This document shows positions 24,401 to 33,031 of a stretch of 64,000 nucleotides of DNA, one piece after another (the first letter of the stretch is position 1; every line of letters starts with the position of its first letter). The notes beneath the pieces are model-generated. The model saw only the letters and a program-made list of their open reading frames with translations. It made no database searches and was not told the origin of the DNA. A program made the translations under genes and the position numbers. Origin of the DNA: Citrobacter farmeri (lineage in GTDB: Bacteria > Pseudomonadota > Gammaproteobacteria > Enterobacterales > Enterobacteriaceae); the NCBI RefSeq assembly GCF_019048065.1, contig NZ_CP077292.1, positions 1-64,000 of the forward strand, in the 5' to 3' direction.

Positions 24401-25761
24401 TAAAACAGGGTGTCCTTCAGGGCCAGCACGCCACTGAAGTAATCCGTCAGCGAAGAGGAGGCAAAATCAAACCGGTTACCGGCGGTGTCGACTGATAGTG
24501 TACCATGGCCATTCAGGCGATTGATAAACCGCCAGTCCTGTGCGGTATCAATCGCCAGCGTGCCGCCGGACAGGGTGACATCGTTTGTGCCGATATTGTT
24601 CTGTGCAGAAATCACCAGAGTGGCAGGGGTATCAATGCTAATGTTGCCTTGCAAGCCCGAGTTATCACCGGTCAGTGCAGATATGCCGTTCCGGGCGTTC
24701 ACCGTACCTGAACCGCTGATATCGGCATCCAGCGTAAAGTCAGTACTGGTGTGATTCAGCGTGAGCACACCAGTACCGGCTCCGAATTTAATCTCAGGTG
24801 CGTCAATTGCACCGGCAGTGACTGCAGTGTCACCGTCCCGTGCACCGACGGCCAGTTCGCCGACGGCGCCGGTATTGCTGGCAACAATTATTCTTTGCGC
24901 CTGTAAAGCACCGGAATCAGACGCAACTAAAGTTCCTTTACCCGCCAGACCTGCAGTGATGAACTGACCTGCGGACACAACAGAGCCCTCCCCCGTGACT
25001 TTTAAAATGCTGTCAAAAGGGAGTGTTGAACTCTGGTTTCCCACGGTAATATCGTTCTCTGCACGGGTTAAACCACCACCAGATGTCGTCAGAAAACCTT
25101 CCCCATATGTACCCACTATGATGCGGTGTCCGGAACGTAATTCACTTCCTGTGCCATCAACAAGTACAGTTCCTCTTGCCGGCTCGTTGTTGGATGTATC
25201 ATTGCGAGCGCCGAGCCAGATGCCTTCTTTTTCACTGGTGCTTAATAATTTCCCGCCATTCGTTATAGATACATACCCCTGTCCACTGTATGCTCCAATC
25301 TGCAGCGAGGCGGTATTATAACTTCCAGACTGCGAGAAAATGACTGTGCTACCCTCTCCGGAAATATTCAGGAAACCGGTACCACTCTTTGTCGTTGCTC
25401 CCGTTGCGCCATTTCCAGAACCACCTATATCAAAAGGATTAGAGTAGGATGCTGTTGTATTGACAAGAAGAGTACCACCATTTATCACATCTACAACCCC
25501 GGTAGAGCCACCTCGCCCGACACTTAAAAGACCAGTTGAAAATTCACCGCCACTAGTTATTATTAACCGGCCATCAGTTATATATCCTACACTGGTTGAT
25601 GAAGTATCGGTCCATTGCGTCTCAACTATCATTTCCTGGTTGTTATCAATTGGTATTGCAAAGGCTACACCACTGAATAAAGCTGCCAGAACGGAAATTG
25701 CAACCGGACTCAATGATGTACCGACAGATAATTTATCTCTATCTTGAATTTGATTTTTCAT
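21409..25761 (-). CDS. AIDA/Ag43-like autotransporter adhesin (1450 aa)
   Basis: Type Va autotransporter, expected to be exported by Sec and displayed on the outer membrane. Signal region MKNQIQDRDKLSVGTSLSPV plus AISVLAALFSGVAFA; a long beta-helical passenger (about residues 40-1150) made of short repeats such as GTGFLNISGEGSTV, GSGALALNAGTLEVDG, GLLTLTTGEDWQLGNRITG, and LLKEGTGTVALG. A C-terminal beta-barrel (last about 270 residues) ends SAMLGIKASF with the required terminal Phe. No protease triad or RGD is evident, so adhesion or autoaggregation is more likely than proteolysis. The ToxR/FidL-like pair at 34-35 kb could regulate it, by analogy with MarT and misL of Salmonella (inference). 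Confidence 0.9.
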   Translation of the reverse strand: MKNQIQDRDKLSVGTSLSPVAISVLAALFSGVAFAIPIDNNQEMIVETQWTDTSSTSVGYITDGRLIITSGGEFSTGLLSVGRGGSTGVVDVINGGTLLVNTTASYSNPFDIGGSGNGATGATTKSGTGFLNISGEGSTVIFSQSGSYNTASLQIGAYSGQGYVSITNGGKLLSTSEKEGIWLGARNDTSNNEPARGTVLVDGTGSELRSGHRIIVGTYGEGFLTTSGGGLTRAENDITVGNQSSTLPFDSILKVTGEGSVVSAGQFITAGLAGKGTLVASDSGALQAQRIIVASNTGAVGELAVGARDGDTAVTAGAIDAPEIKFGAGTGVLTLNHTSTDFTLDADISGSGTVNARNGISALTGDNSGLQGNISIDTPATLVISAQNNIGTNDVTLSGGTLAIDTAQDWRFINRLNGHGTLSVDTAGNRFDFASSSLTDYFSGVLALKDTLFYLAGTNTNALKNTLLKLGSGSEVTVEYGQQTIGGLAFDGGKIHMGSMTPGQTTTWSKVHTTEELDLSGSGTVQTNFAYTAIDYSPVPEGTIPLLSQDDGNILVQLISSEGSVTGSGGNLKLNDGNGNEISNGGVITRISQNGNIVAQGTWDYRLTGGNNNDGLYINYGLTQVELLNQDGEALVLNSESRTGNAADLSARLTGAGDLAIDTGAMNTLSLSNLENDYTGITDIRSGTLLMRNDNVLGNTALLQMAQGTGLEMNGHSQTVERVDIAEDARIDLDDGSLDISQGGQINGDLTGSGALALNAGTLEVDGANDSLSAAVTVAEGATVNLNAVQGLGTGSLDLAGLVNVADAEGVMVNSLSNTGTLALHASLVKLAGNNSDFSGIFMVDAESNLMASTAGHLGDAAVENEGLLTLTTGEDWQLGNRITGTGDLLKEGTGTVALGVNSTLYSGTTDIRQGGLTFGAGDNSATLASSQVNVYAEGALAGNGTVLGSVGNQGILQVGASPLEAATQRTLMSTFAAAETDRLTINGSLTNSGLVRLARVSGTAQAGNQLVVNGDYVGNEGHLLFNTVLNDDASATDHMTVAGNTTGTTRVSVNNAGGTGAQTLEGIELINVGGRSDGDFIQDGRIVAGAYDYSLVRGEGAAQRNWYLTSMTETVEPEESWTPGGKAQLRPEAGSYLANSQAANTLFMTRLHDRLGETQYTDVLTGEKKVTSMWMRNAGGHTRFKDGSGQIGTQSNRYVLQLGGNLAQWSTDGLDRWHIGLMGGYANSRSRSESGLTGYTSRGQVDGYSAGLYGTWYANEADKTGIYVDSWVLYNWFDNTVSGQGQATENYKSRGVTASVEAGYSLKLGESGRNSYWLQPQAQAVWMNVQADDHREKNGTRVADNSSGNLQTRLGMKAYISGHNALDDNKGRTFQPFVEANWLHNTSDTRVRMDNTSNSLSGTKNAGEVKLGVEGQITPHLTVWGNVTQQAGDKGYSDTSAMLGIKASF

Positions 25762-26820
25762 TAATTTCCCATATCATACTTTCATGTTTAATAAAAAATA
25801 ATGTGCTTTACCAAAGAGATGCAATATAATTTCAGGATTTCCCAGAACAGGGTACTTCTATACTTTGTGCCATGCTCACTTTTACATCATATTACTATCA
25901 TAAGAAGTGTCTGACACAAACAAAACTACAGTCCAGCGGGGAGCTTTACAAGGACTGGCAATATAATTGCCATGCCCCCTCCCTTTGAAATACAATAATA
26001 AATATCTCACCCCTGATGGCGTCGCCCTCGGTAAATATAAAAACATTTAACGTGAAGTTACCATTGTTAATAAGTGGTTAGAGCATCAAAATACATACTG
26101 ATATTTAAGTTTAGACCTTTTCGCATGTAGAACCCCCTAGAAAATAATTTAACGCCATGTATCACTACTTGACTTGGCAGATGGTATAACTCTTTCTCTG
26201 CACATAACTGCGCTGAGTGATTAATATACATTATTCGTTTTTTTTTCAAAAAATCACATTAGCTATGCTTTTAAAATTATTTTCTATAATTCTCTTAAAT
26301 CAAACAAAATTAGAACATAAATGACAATTCCATACAAATAAGCGTAATTAATCTCTTCATACCTTTCTTTTTTGTAAAAAAAAACAAACCACTATGTTAA
26401 TTTTAAGAAAATTATACTTTACGATTAATTACAAAGTATTTCCGAAAGGTCTAATGATAAATCATATGTCATGATAATTATTCTCATCTTATCAGAATTA
26501 CCAGTCTCGTTTAATGCGGTAACGGTGAACATATACAGAACAAGGGATTCTGAGTGAAAAGAGGCAACATTATCCTGTCTTCTGTCGGACAGAGCGGGAG
26601 GAGGTATTAGACGTCAACTAGTTTTGCCGGTGGTTATCAGATGAGTGATCATCTCACGCTTACAGGCTGGCAGGAAGTAACACAACATATGGTGTTCCGC
26701 TTCTCCAGAAAAGCAGCGGATAGAGCCGCTACATCTCGTGTTTTCGTGGTGTACAGCACCGGGGCGCTTCTGAAAGATCCGGAACTGAGGGTTATCGGCT
26801 CTTTTACTGAAGCTGATTTT
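25762..26820. other. AT-rich gap upstream of the autotransporter
   Basis: About 1 kb, very AT-rich. It should contain the autotransporter promoter. TGATAATTATTCTCATC at 26471 resembles a Fur box (13 of 19 consensus positions by eye). An open frame at 26641-26898 (MSDHLTLTGWQEVTQH, FVVYSTGALLKDPELRVIGS) is preceded by in-frame codons back to 26611. It has protein-like composition for about 60 residues before running antisense into the GNAT gene, and is probably a truncated gene of unknown family. Confidence 0.45.
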
Positions 26821-27351
26821 TTATTCATCTCTTACTTCGAACAATTCTTCAATCGATTTTGTCGGGTAGAAAAGCGAATTACAATTTTCTTCCTTTAACT
26901 GTATAAAACCCAGTTGAAGGTAGAATTTTTTGGCGTTGTCGTTCAGCGCTTCCACGAACATTCCGTGTATACCCACAGCTTGCGAGGCCTGATACACGAT
27001 TTTCATAGCATGGGTAACAAGTGTTTCTCCATATCCCTGATGATGAATGCTTTTATCAAGTGCCAGACGACCCAAAGTCACGCTCGGCACGTTTTTGTAG
27101 AGCACTCGCCTTTGTTGTGTCTTACTGGGAAGCAGCGTTTTCTCAAAGCAACTGCCAGACAACGTGTAGTACCCCATAACACGTGGTTTATCCTCTCTCG
27201 TCACGAGCAGATAGCCGCGTAAAATCTTACTGTTGTGCTGGCGCTTCAGATGAGCAGTGAGAAAAGTATTCAGATACTCTTCTCCACAATCGAAGTTGCT
27301 TAATTCATATTCAACTTCCTCAGAAAAAATCTCAATCCTTAAACCGTCCAT
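26821..27351 (-). CDS. GNAT acetyltransferase toxin (AtaT/TacT/KacT type)
   Basis: 176-aa Gcn5-like acetyltransferase of the TA group that acetylates aminoacyl-tRNA and stops translation. Typical features are LSNFDCGEEYLNTFLTAHLK, VMGYYTLSGSCFE, PSVTLGRLALDKSIHHQGYG (acetyl-CoA P-loop QGYGE) and VEALNDNAKKFYLQLGF with the active-site Tyr region. It follows its antitoxin by three bases. Identity to a named toxin is not claimed. Confidence 0.9.
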   Translation of the reverse strand: MDGLRIEIFSEEVEYELSNFDCGEEYLNTFLTAHLKRQHNSKILRGYLLVTREDKPRVMGYYTLSGSCFEKTLLPSKTQQRRVLYKNVPSVTLGRLALDKSIHHQGYGETLVTHAMKIVYQASQAVGIHGMFVEALNDNAKKFYLQLGFIQLKEENCNSLFYPTKSIEELFEVRDE

Positions 27352-27354
27352 TTG

Positions 27355-27624
27355 TTACTCCAGTTCCTGGAGACGTTTAGCGGCTCGTTTCAGTCGGTCA
27401 TTCGGTGCCGGCGGATTAGTGATTGCTTCCATAACCAGGTTCCAGGACTCCTCATTGAGGAGCAGGCGACGGTGCTGGTCAATAACTTCTGCAGCGCGTT
27501 CTGAAGCAGTACTGACCATGAACTGTGAAATTGACTGGTTAGTCATTGCTGCAGCCTCTTCGATCATGTGTTTGTCGTCTTCATTTAATCTCAGATCTAT
27601 GCGCTGCTTCTTCAGTGCTGACAT
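27355..27624 (-). CDS. DUF1778 RHH antitoxin of the GNAT toxin
   Basis: 89-aa antitoxin with an N-terminal ribbon-helix-helix (KKQRIDLRLNEDDKHMIEEA, QSISQFMVSTASERA), then a C-terminal toxin-neutralising part ending KRAAKRLQELE. DUF1778-GNAT is a well-known TA pairing. ATG at 27624 follows GGGAGAAAAACC. Antitoxin-first order with a tight junction to the toxin. Confidence 0.92.
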   Translation of the reverse strand: MSALKKQRIDLRLNEDDKHMIEEAAAMTNQSISQFMVSTASERAAEVIDQHRRLLLNEESWNLVMEAITNPPAPNDRLKRAAKRLQELE

Positions 27625-27732
27625 GGTTTTTCTCCCTGACCACTCTTACTTCTGAAAGGGCGGACAGTTTTGTTGGGGCCGGGCCTTAAGGCGATATCAT
27701 TTATCCAGGTCTGTAGTAATATTCCGATAATA

Positions 27733-27753
27733 TGTACGGAAGTATGCCGTACA
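27733..27753. promoter_or_regulatory. Possible operator of the GNAT/DUF1778 pair
   Basis: TGTACGG-7 nt-CCGTACA inverted repeat 110 bases upstream of the antitoxin, next to TATTCCGATAATATG. Likely bound by the RHH antitoxin; distance is longer than usual. Confidence 0.4.
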
Positions 27754-27859
27754 AGCATAATAGGATTATGGTATGCAGGTTTCAACCACAAGTTGTTACT
27801 AAACCCGAGTACAGCACGTAAAGGTATAGTGAGAAGACCCACGACGTTAATCTGAGCAG

Positions 27860-28107
27860 GCTCAGACTATCCTGATCATAACTACGTAACCGCCATATTA
27901 TAGCTTCTGCGAGAAATTCAGGTACGACATACTTTACATTGAGGGCTGAACACATCAGTGCTCGCCGCAGTCCGGTGACCGGGCTTTAGCCCGCGAACCG
28001 GCGAGGAAGCGCAAGAGAACAGAAGTTGACGGGAGCAGTTACGCGCAGCTGCAAGGATAAAAGACGATCATTGTAGAATAGTCTGAATTACCTTTCTGTT
28101 CAGCAGG
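27860..28107. other. RepFIB upstream flank
   Basis: No gene seen. Includes a GC-rich segment (GTCCGGTGACCGGGCTTTAG...CCGGCGAGGAAGCGC near 27970-28013) with inverted-repeat character. Confidence 0.35.
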
Positions 28108-28330
28108 TTATCCACATATACAGTTCTTCGATCCAGTAATTAGATCCTTAAAGCGATCCCTGGAAGATCAAAAGAAGATCCCGACACCTCTGAAGGCCGC
28201 GTCAGGACTGAGCCAGGAGTATGATCAGATAAGCTGTAGCAGGTTAATCATAAGCTGTAACTGGTATACAATAAGCTGTATTATGCTGAGGATATGCTGT
28301 AATGAGCCAGTGATATAAACTACAGTGAGT
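28108..28330. other. RepFIB origin: DnaA box and upstream iterons
   Basis: A perfect DnaA box TTATCCACA lies at 28108-28116. RepFIB iterons with core ATAAGCTGTA follow at about 28229, 28250 and 28271, and a variant GATATGCTGTAA at about 28291, spaced 21-22 bp. RepA binding here should control both initiation and repA expression. Confidence 0.85.
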
Positions 28331-28495
28331 ATATCCTCTGAAAGTTCATCAAGGTTGTGTATAAACTGAAGCCAGTTGCCTGACGCTTTACAGGCCATAA
28401 CATGATAACAGTGGCTGTTTTTATTCTTAAACTATCCACCGATTGGAGGCGCTCTGGACAAGGACAATCTGGACATAAAAAAACTGTTTGAAGAG

Positions 28496-29473
28496 GTGGA
28501 TAAATCCTCCGGCGAAATAGTTAACCTTACGCCTAACGGCAGCAACACGGTACAGCCTGTGGCGCTGATGCGGCTTGGTGTTTTTGTTCCCACACTCAAG
28601 TCACTAAAAAACAGTAAAAAAAATACGCTTTCCCGTACAGATGCGACGGAAGAGCTGACGCGCCTTTCTCTTGCCAGAGCTGAAGGCTTTGATAAGGTCG
28701 AGATCACCGGCCCACGGCTTGATATGGATAACGATTTCAAGACCTGGGTCGGGATCGTTCATTCCTTTGCCCGACATAAGGTTATCGGGGATAAAGTGGA
28801 ACTTCCGTTCGTCGAGTTCGCTAAACTGTGTGGTATCCCTTCAAGCCAGTCGTCCCGCAAACTTCGGGAGCGTATCAGCCCCTCGCTCAAACGTATCGCG
28901 GGTACCGTGATCTCGTTTTCCCGCACGACTGAAAAACACACCAAAGAATACATCACGCATCTGGTGCAGTCGGCCTACTATGATACGGAGAAGGATGTCG
29001 TCCAGTTACAGGCCGATCCGCGCCTGTTTGAACTCTATCAGTTTGACCGGAAAGTGTTGCTGCAGCTCAAGGCCATCAATGCTCTGAAGCGCCGTGAGTC
29101 CGCCCAGGCACTTTATACCTTTATAGAGAGTCTGCCGCGGGATCCTGCGCCCATATCGCTGGCACGTCTGCGGGCCCGCCTGAACCTGAAATCCCCTGTA
29201 TTCTCGCAGAACCAGACGGTGAGGCGTGCCATGGAGCAACTCCGGGAGATTGGCTATCTGAATTACACTGAAATCCAGCGGGGACGCACCAAACTCTTCT
29301 GTATTCACTACCGGCGGCCCAAGTTAAAACCACCTCATGATGAGAGTGCGGAGAACCCTCAACTACCCGCTGCACCGGGTGATGTCAGTCCGGAGATGAC
29401 TGAGAAACTGGCGCTGCTTGAAAAACTTGGCATCACACTTGATGACCTGGAAAAGCTCTTCAAATCCCGCTGA
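28496..29473 (+). CDS. repA: RepFIB replication initiator RepA
   Basis: 325-aa RepFIB initiator with tandem winged-helix domains; residues such as [40 protein letters not shown] and [15 protein letters not shown] are almost those of P307/F RepFIB. The GTG at 28496 gives the usual annotated length. However, a CTG at 28454, in frame and four bases after GGAGG, would add [15 protein letters not shown] recall that a CTG start was reported for RepFIB RepA, and this sequence fits that. Iterons on both sides identify the replicon. Confidence 0.96.
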   Translation: MDKSSGEIVNLTPNGSNTVQPVALMRLGVFVPTLKSLKNSKKNTLSRTDATEELTRLSLARAEGFDKVEITGPRLDMDNDFKTWVGIVHSFARHKVIGDKVELPFVEFAKLCGIPSSQSSRKLRERISPSLKRIAGTVISFSRTTEKHTKEYITHLVQSAYYDTEKDVVQLQADPRLFELYQFDRKVLLQLKAINALKRRESAQALYTFIESLPRDPAPISLARLRARLNLKSPVFSQNQTVRRAMEQLREIGYLNYTEIQRGRTKLFCIHYRRPKLKPPHDESAENPQLPAAPGDVSPEMTEKLALLEKLGITLDDLEKLFKSR

Positions 29474-29756
29474 ACATAAGCTGTAGTGAGTTAACCGTCA
29501 TTGTTTACTTACTACAGCTTATATTACTGCTTCTGGCGAGTGTTCTGCTCACTACAAATTATATAAGCCGTGATGAGTACTGTCCGTTCCGGAGACGCCT
29601 TTTTCCTGATCAACAAACCCCCGCTGTTATATTTCTGTTGCTGCCGGAACGCTGCAAACTCGTCGTACCAGAATCCCACAAATCATAATCTGCTCACTAC
29701 AGCTTATTTCATGGTGGAGTCACTCACTACAGCTTATATTAACTGTAGTGAGTGAC
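29474..29756. repeat. RepFIB downstream iterons
   Basis: Iteron cores in both orientations follow repA: ATAAGCTGTAGTGAG (29476), CTACAGCTTATATT (about 29512), CTCACTACAAATTATA (about 29547), CTCACTACAGCTTATTT (about 29693), CTCACTACAGCTTATATT (about 29723), and ACTGTAGTGAGTG at the end. This matches the incompatibility/copy-control array expected downstream of RepFIB repA. Confidence 0.85.
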
Positions 29757-29760
29757 GTTG

Positions 29761-30501
29761 TCACTTAAGAGGGGGAAGTGTACGGAGGACTTGCGCGGCA
29801 TCATACCCGTCACCGGTGAACGGTACAGCCAGCGTGGCCGCCATATCCAGGGCAAATACCCGCGTATACACTTCCATTGAACGCGGATCCTTGTGACCGG
29901 CCAGCGCCTGAATGACCTTCTTCGGCTGCCGGTGATAAAGCATGTGCATGATATAGCTGTGCCGGAACGTGTGCGGTGTCACCGGAATTGAAAAGTGCAC
30001 TCCGTCAGCTTCGGCCCGTTTCACTGCCTGCTTCAGCCAGTTTCGCATGGTTTCATCTGTGACGGCCCACAGTGGTTCACGCCGGCGGGGACGGGTGGTG
30101 ACCATCCAGCTTTCCATCTGCCTGACATAGCTTATATCTGTCAGCGGGACCAGACGGACTTCATCTTTTGGTGGGCGCCCGCGTCGTGCGCGGACTTTTT
30201 CAGACAGCACCCGCACAAAGGGTCGCAGGCCATCGAGATCAAATGACTCCGGGGTCAGCATCCGGGCTTCTCCGATACGGATGCCGGTGTTCCACATGGT
30301 GGCGAACAGCATGTGATGCCGCTGGTCGGGCATATAGAAGAGGAGGGCGCTCACTTCAGGCGCCAGCAGGTAGGCCGGGGTGGCCCCGGTGGACGTGGCC
30401 ATGCGACGCAGTGCCACGGCGGTCGCAAAATCAACGCCCGGGGCGATCGGCAATAACGAAACGCGTTCTGGTGAATTCTGCAGGGGAATGATGTTGTTCA
30501 T
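29761..30501 (-). CDS. RepFIB-linked tyrosine recombinase (ResD/Rsd type)
   Basis: 246-aa tyrosine recombinase that sits beside RepFIB and resolves plasmid multimers. Catalytic residues are visible: Arg in [10 protein letters not shown], His/Arg in [12 protein letters not shown], His in LAGHKDPRS, and Tyr in [11 protein letters not shown]. Length is normal for the family. It converges on repA, separated by the iterons. A broken homologue (17584-18287) leaves this as the only intact resolution enzyme in the window. Confidence 0.92.
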   Translation of the reverse strand: MNNIIPLQNSPERVSLLPIAPGVDFATAVALRRMATSTGATPAYLLAPEVSALLFYMPDQRHHMLFATMWNTGIRIGEARMLTPESFDLDGLRPFVRVLSEKVRARRGRPPKDEVRLVPLTDISYVRQMESWMVTTRPRRREPLWAVTDETMRNWLKQAVKRAEADGVHFSIPVTPHTFRHSYIMHMLYHRQPKKVIQALAGHKDPRSMEVYTRVFALDMAATLAVPFTGDGYDAAQVLRTLPPLK

Positions 30502-30864
30502 CGGTTATTTTTCACGTAGCGCACGCACTGGTTATGGATACAGCTATTCTGGCCTGAAACAGCAGATCCAGCCACGACAATAAATCGCAGCACGCGGATC
30601 CTTTTATTTGCTTATCCCACATTATTGCGGGTAAAACCAAATACGTAAAGGATCCTTTTATAGCTTATAACCACACTGAAGCCAGTTATGACGCGGGCTG
30701 AGGGCTGGTTTACCGTTTTTGGGAGAAATGGGGTAATGCCAGGACAAACGGGATCCGGGAAAAAAGTGATGAAACGGGAAAGAGAAAGTTGCGCTACGTG
30801 AAATCTGACCTGGTACACCCCTGTAACCCTGTCAGATTTCGCGCAGCGCGATCCGGGGCTGTTA
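30502..30864. other. Gap with parDE-unit repeat, copy 1
   Basis: No gene. GGATCCTTTTAT occurs twice (about 30597 and 30652). From about 30717 to 30840 the sequence matches 31489-31620: GGGAGAAATGGGGTAATGCC then AGGACAAACGGGATC, GCGCTACGTGAAATCTGA, and a CCCTGTAA block. The element follows parE and marks the end of the duplicated unit. TTGCGCTACGTGAAATCTGA and AGATTTCGCGCAGCGCGAT are inverted, giving a possible terminator hairpin. Confidence 0.6.
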
Positions 30865-31158
30865 TTACCAGTTCAGATGACAACCAGTATCCTGATGCTG
30901 GCTGAGTATACGGATAATAATTATATCGGTGTCAGTTTGCAGAAAATAAATAATATGTTGCTCGAAAGTCAGGGCATTGATATGTTCACCCAGTTCAGGA
31001 CGAGGAGTTACTGTGTTGTTTTCACCCAGAATGCGGAAAATATCAGAGATGTGATTAATATATTTATCAGCCTGATCTTCACCGAAAAAGTGATAACCAT
31101 AGAACCAGATATCTTCCAGATATTGGCTGGCACTGGGTGTGATTTTAACAGTTTTCAC
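30865..31158 (-). CDS. parE: ParE-family toxin
   Basis: 97-aa ParE/RelE-superfamily toxin, typically a gyrase poison. Start taken at the GTG at 31158 (KTVKITPSASQYLEDIWFYG), inside the end of parD, which gives the normal length; longer frames are possible upstream. HFFGEDQADKYINHISDIFR, PELGEHINALTFEQHIIYFL and DIIIIRILSQHQD are family-typical. A 14-base overlap with parD gives coupled translation. Confidence 0.88.
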   Translation of the reverse strand: MKTVKITPSASQYLEDIWFYGYHFFGEDQADKYINHISDIFRILGENNTVTPRPELGEHINALTFEQHIIYFLQTDTDIIIIRILSQHQDTGCHLNW

Positions 31159-31411
31159 CGGCAGCCCTCGTACCTGCTTTAACTTTTTTGAGGAACGCAT
31201 CTTTTTCCCATTCCACGGATTCACCGCTGCTCAGACCTTCCGCCAGCAAATCACGCAGTGCCTGAAGGCGCGACTCGGCCTGCTTTTCCCGAAGGAGACG
31301 AAGAGATTCTCGGATGACTTCACTCTGAGTCCTGTAATCTCCTGACTTTATTAAAGATTCTATGAATTCACGAAGTTCATCACCGAGATCGACGGTCATT
31401 GTTCTGGCCAT
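31145..31411 (-). CDS. parD: ParD-family antitoxin
   Basis: 88-aa RHH antitoxin: MARTMTVDLGDELREFIESL, SGDYRTQSEVIRESLRLLRE, then KQAESRLQALRDLLAEG and a flexible C-terminus. It binds ParE and the operon promoter. ATG at 31411. A degenerate second copy with an expanded helix is directly upstream (31837-32235). Confidence 0.9.
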   Translation of the reverse strand: MARTMTVDLGDELREFIESLIKSGDYRTQSEVIRESLRLLREKQAESRLQALRDLLAEGLSSGESVEWEKDAFLKKVKAGTRAAGENC

Positions 31412-31488
31412 ATCCAGACTCCAGTGTTGTAAGTATAAATCTTACATTCAGTTTATAAGACAACCTGAATACCGTCCAGTATTGTGAT

Positions 31489-31620
31489 TTGGGAGAATTG
31501 AGGTAATGCCAGGACGAACAGGATCGAACCAAAAGGGAGGGTAGCAGAGAAGGATAGGGTGCGCTACGTGAATTCTGAACTGTTGCATCCCTGTAATCAG
31601 GATAGTTTTCACGTAGCGCA
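31489..31620. repeat. parDE-unit repeat, copy 2
   Basis: Matches 30717-30840 with scattered differences: GGGAGAATTGAGGTAATGCC, AGGACGAACAGGATCGA, GTGCGCTACGTGAATTCTGA, CATCCCTGTAAT. Here it lies between the intact parD and the remnant of the second parE, as expected from a tandem duplication of [repeat-parE-parD]. TGCGCTACGTGAA/TTCACGTAGCGCA forms a hairpin followed by ATCTTTTTATTTTTT, a good plus-strand terminator. Confidence 0.75.
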
Positions 31621-31639
31621 ATCTTTTTATTTTTTAAGG

Positions 31640-32235
31640 TAACGATCAATATCCGGGTTATCGTTATAATATATATAAATTGAATTAGTGTTGTGATCAG
31701 TCCTGCAGGATGTAAATCTATAGTGCAAGAATGTATTGTTCCGGTTACGAATAAGGAACTCTAATATTATTGATCTGAAAAAATTATAGCAGATTAATAT
31801 ATTTCTCAGTCTGCTCTTCACCAGACTAGTGGCTTCTTATCCGTAATACCAAATGTTCTCCAGGTCCTGGCTGGCTTCAGGTGTCAGTTTAACTGTTTCA
31901 CCGGCAGCCCTTATCACTGCTTTAATCTTTTTTTCAGGAATACGTCTTTTCTTTAATCCACGGGGCTCGTCACTACTCAGTAAAACACGAAGAGTCTGGA
32001 GGCGAGACTCTGCCTGTTTTTCGCGCAGAAGGCGAGATAATGCCTGTTTCTCTCGCAGAAGTCCAGATACTGCCTTTTTTTTACGCAAAAGGTGAGATAC
32101 AGTCTGTTTTTCACGCAGGAGGCGAAGTGACTCCCGGATTACTTCACTCTGAGTGCTATAATTATCTGATTTTATCAGGGATTCTATAAATCCCCAGAGT
32201 TCATCATCGAGATATACTGTCATAGTTCTGATCAT
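31640..32235 (-). pseudogene. Decayed second parDE copy with tandem-repeat expansion
   Basis: The antitoxin start MIRTMTVYLDDELWGFIESL closely follows ParD of the intact pair. Its helix is expanded to four 10-residue units (RLLREKQTVS, HLLRKKKAVS, GLLREKQALS, RLLREKQAES; 30-bp DNA units over about 32001-32120) where the intact copy has one. The frame then enters a parE-like segment (ETVKLTPEASQDLENIWYYG) and stops. Only scraps of the toxin remain below (31640-31836). An in-frame 132-aa product from 31837 is possible, but it carries no toxin activity. Confidence 0.8.
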
Positions 32236-32325
32236 TTTCTGGTTCCTGATATATAAGTAATAATTTTATCTTGATATTGTTAAACAGTGTAAAAAAACTG
32301 TCTGATGCTTTTATTTAAAAAATCC

Positions 32326-32577
32326 TTATTCAATATTTTCCTCCCCGGCCAACTCTTCCCAGGGGGCGATGATAAATTCATTTTTCATCCATGGTGTCAG
32401 ATTATGTGAAAAATCAACCATTTCATTAGTGATGAAATTAATTATATAATATACACCTAGTTTTTTTGCAATATTACTTCCATCCTTAAAGGTTTTAACC
32501 TGCTGTCCCTTTTCCTGAAGAGCAAGGTTCAGTCGATTTAATGCAGTAGTTTTAGAAATTTTTTTAATCTTGTACAT
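32326..32577 (-). CDS. Small protein (83 aa), paralogue of 47321-47563
   Basis: Function not recognised. Basic N-terminus (MYKIKKISKTTALNRLNLAL) then TNEMVDFSHNLTPWMKNEFI and an acidic end. It aligns along its length with the 80-aa protein at 47321-47563 (STGAAMKRLNNRLTEYGQKV; LSFADSLTQWLKEEWLL), so both belong to one family, placed at either edge of the regulator/fimbria island. ATG at 32577 with a weak upstream AGGTAAG. A small regulatory protein is a guess. Confidence 0.6.
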   Translation of the reverse strand: MYKIKKISKTTALNRLNLALQEKGQQVKTFKDGSNIAKKLGVYYIINFITNEMVDFSHNLTPWMKNEFIIAPWEELAGEENIE

Positions 32578-32609
32578 TTATCTTACCTAAAGATATTATT
32601 GATAGTAAT

Positions 32610-32789
32610 TCAACTTTTGTGTTTTTCTGAGTACGTTTTATAGTGTTTAACTCTTAACAGAAAAGCTAATTTCATTTCATTTGGCATATTCCCGCTAAAT
32701 GCCATAATGGAAACACCTTTGTGCTCAAGTTCCATTGATATATATGATTTTGCGAGGAAATCCACAGGGCATTCTTTTTGATATATCAT
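32610..32789 (-). CDS. GlgS/ScoR-like small regulator (59 aa)
   Basis: Resembles GlgS (ScoR), a small enterobacterial protein that lowers flagellar and type 1 fimbrial expression. Matching features are CPVDFLAKSYISMELEHKGV against the GlgS block with FLARSF and PVDILA, then AFSGNMPNEMKLAFLLRVKH against the TGNMDEEHRTWF region. Start chosen at ATG 32789 with GGTGG upstream; six more residues are possible. Its place in a cluster with ToxR-, FidL- and GGDEF-like genes near a fimbrial operon supports a regulatory role. Homology judged by eye. Confidence 0.6.
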   Translation of the reverse strand: MIYQKECPVDFLAKSYISMELEHKGVSIMAFSGNMPNEMKLAFLLRVKHYKTYSEKHKS

Positions 32790-33031
32790 ATTTATCCACC
32801 ATTTCATTCATAATTTTAAAATATAAACTGACTTCATATCCGGAATTATATGATTTCGTAATGCTTCTATATATGTTCATTGAAAAAATGAGTCAAAATA
32901 AAACATCGATATCATGACATAGTATGATTGTCTATTTTTTACCAAATAATTATCAAGGCTATCTTCATCTTTACTCTTATCATGTACATGTCTTGTCGTT
33001 TCATTTTTACATCCATTTTATCAGCGGATGA

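Noticed and set aside
21499..25747. Plus-strand open frames opposite the autotransporter
   Set aside because: Shadows of a repetitive coding sequence; composition is artificial (Pro/Ser/His-rich).
26067..26249. 60-codon minus-strand open frame upstream of the autotransporter
   Set aside because: AT-rich chance frame without start signal or protein-like features.
26471..26489. Fur box as a firm regulatory call
   Set aside because: Only about 13 of 19 positions match, in very AT-rich DNA and 700 bases from the autotransporter start; kept as a note only.
32001..32120. 30-bp repeats as a CRISPR array
   Set aside because: Units are contiguous without spacers and lie inside the antitoxin reading frame.
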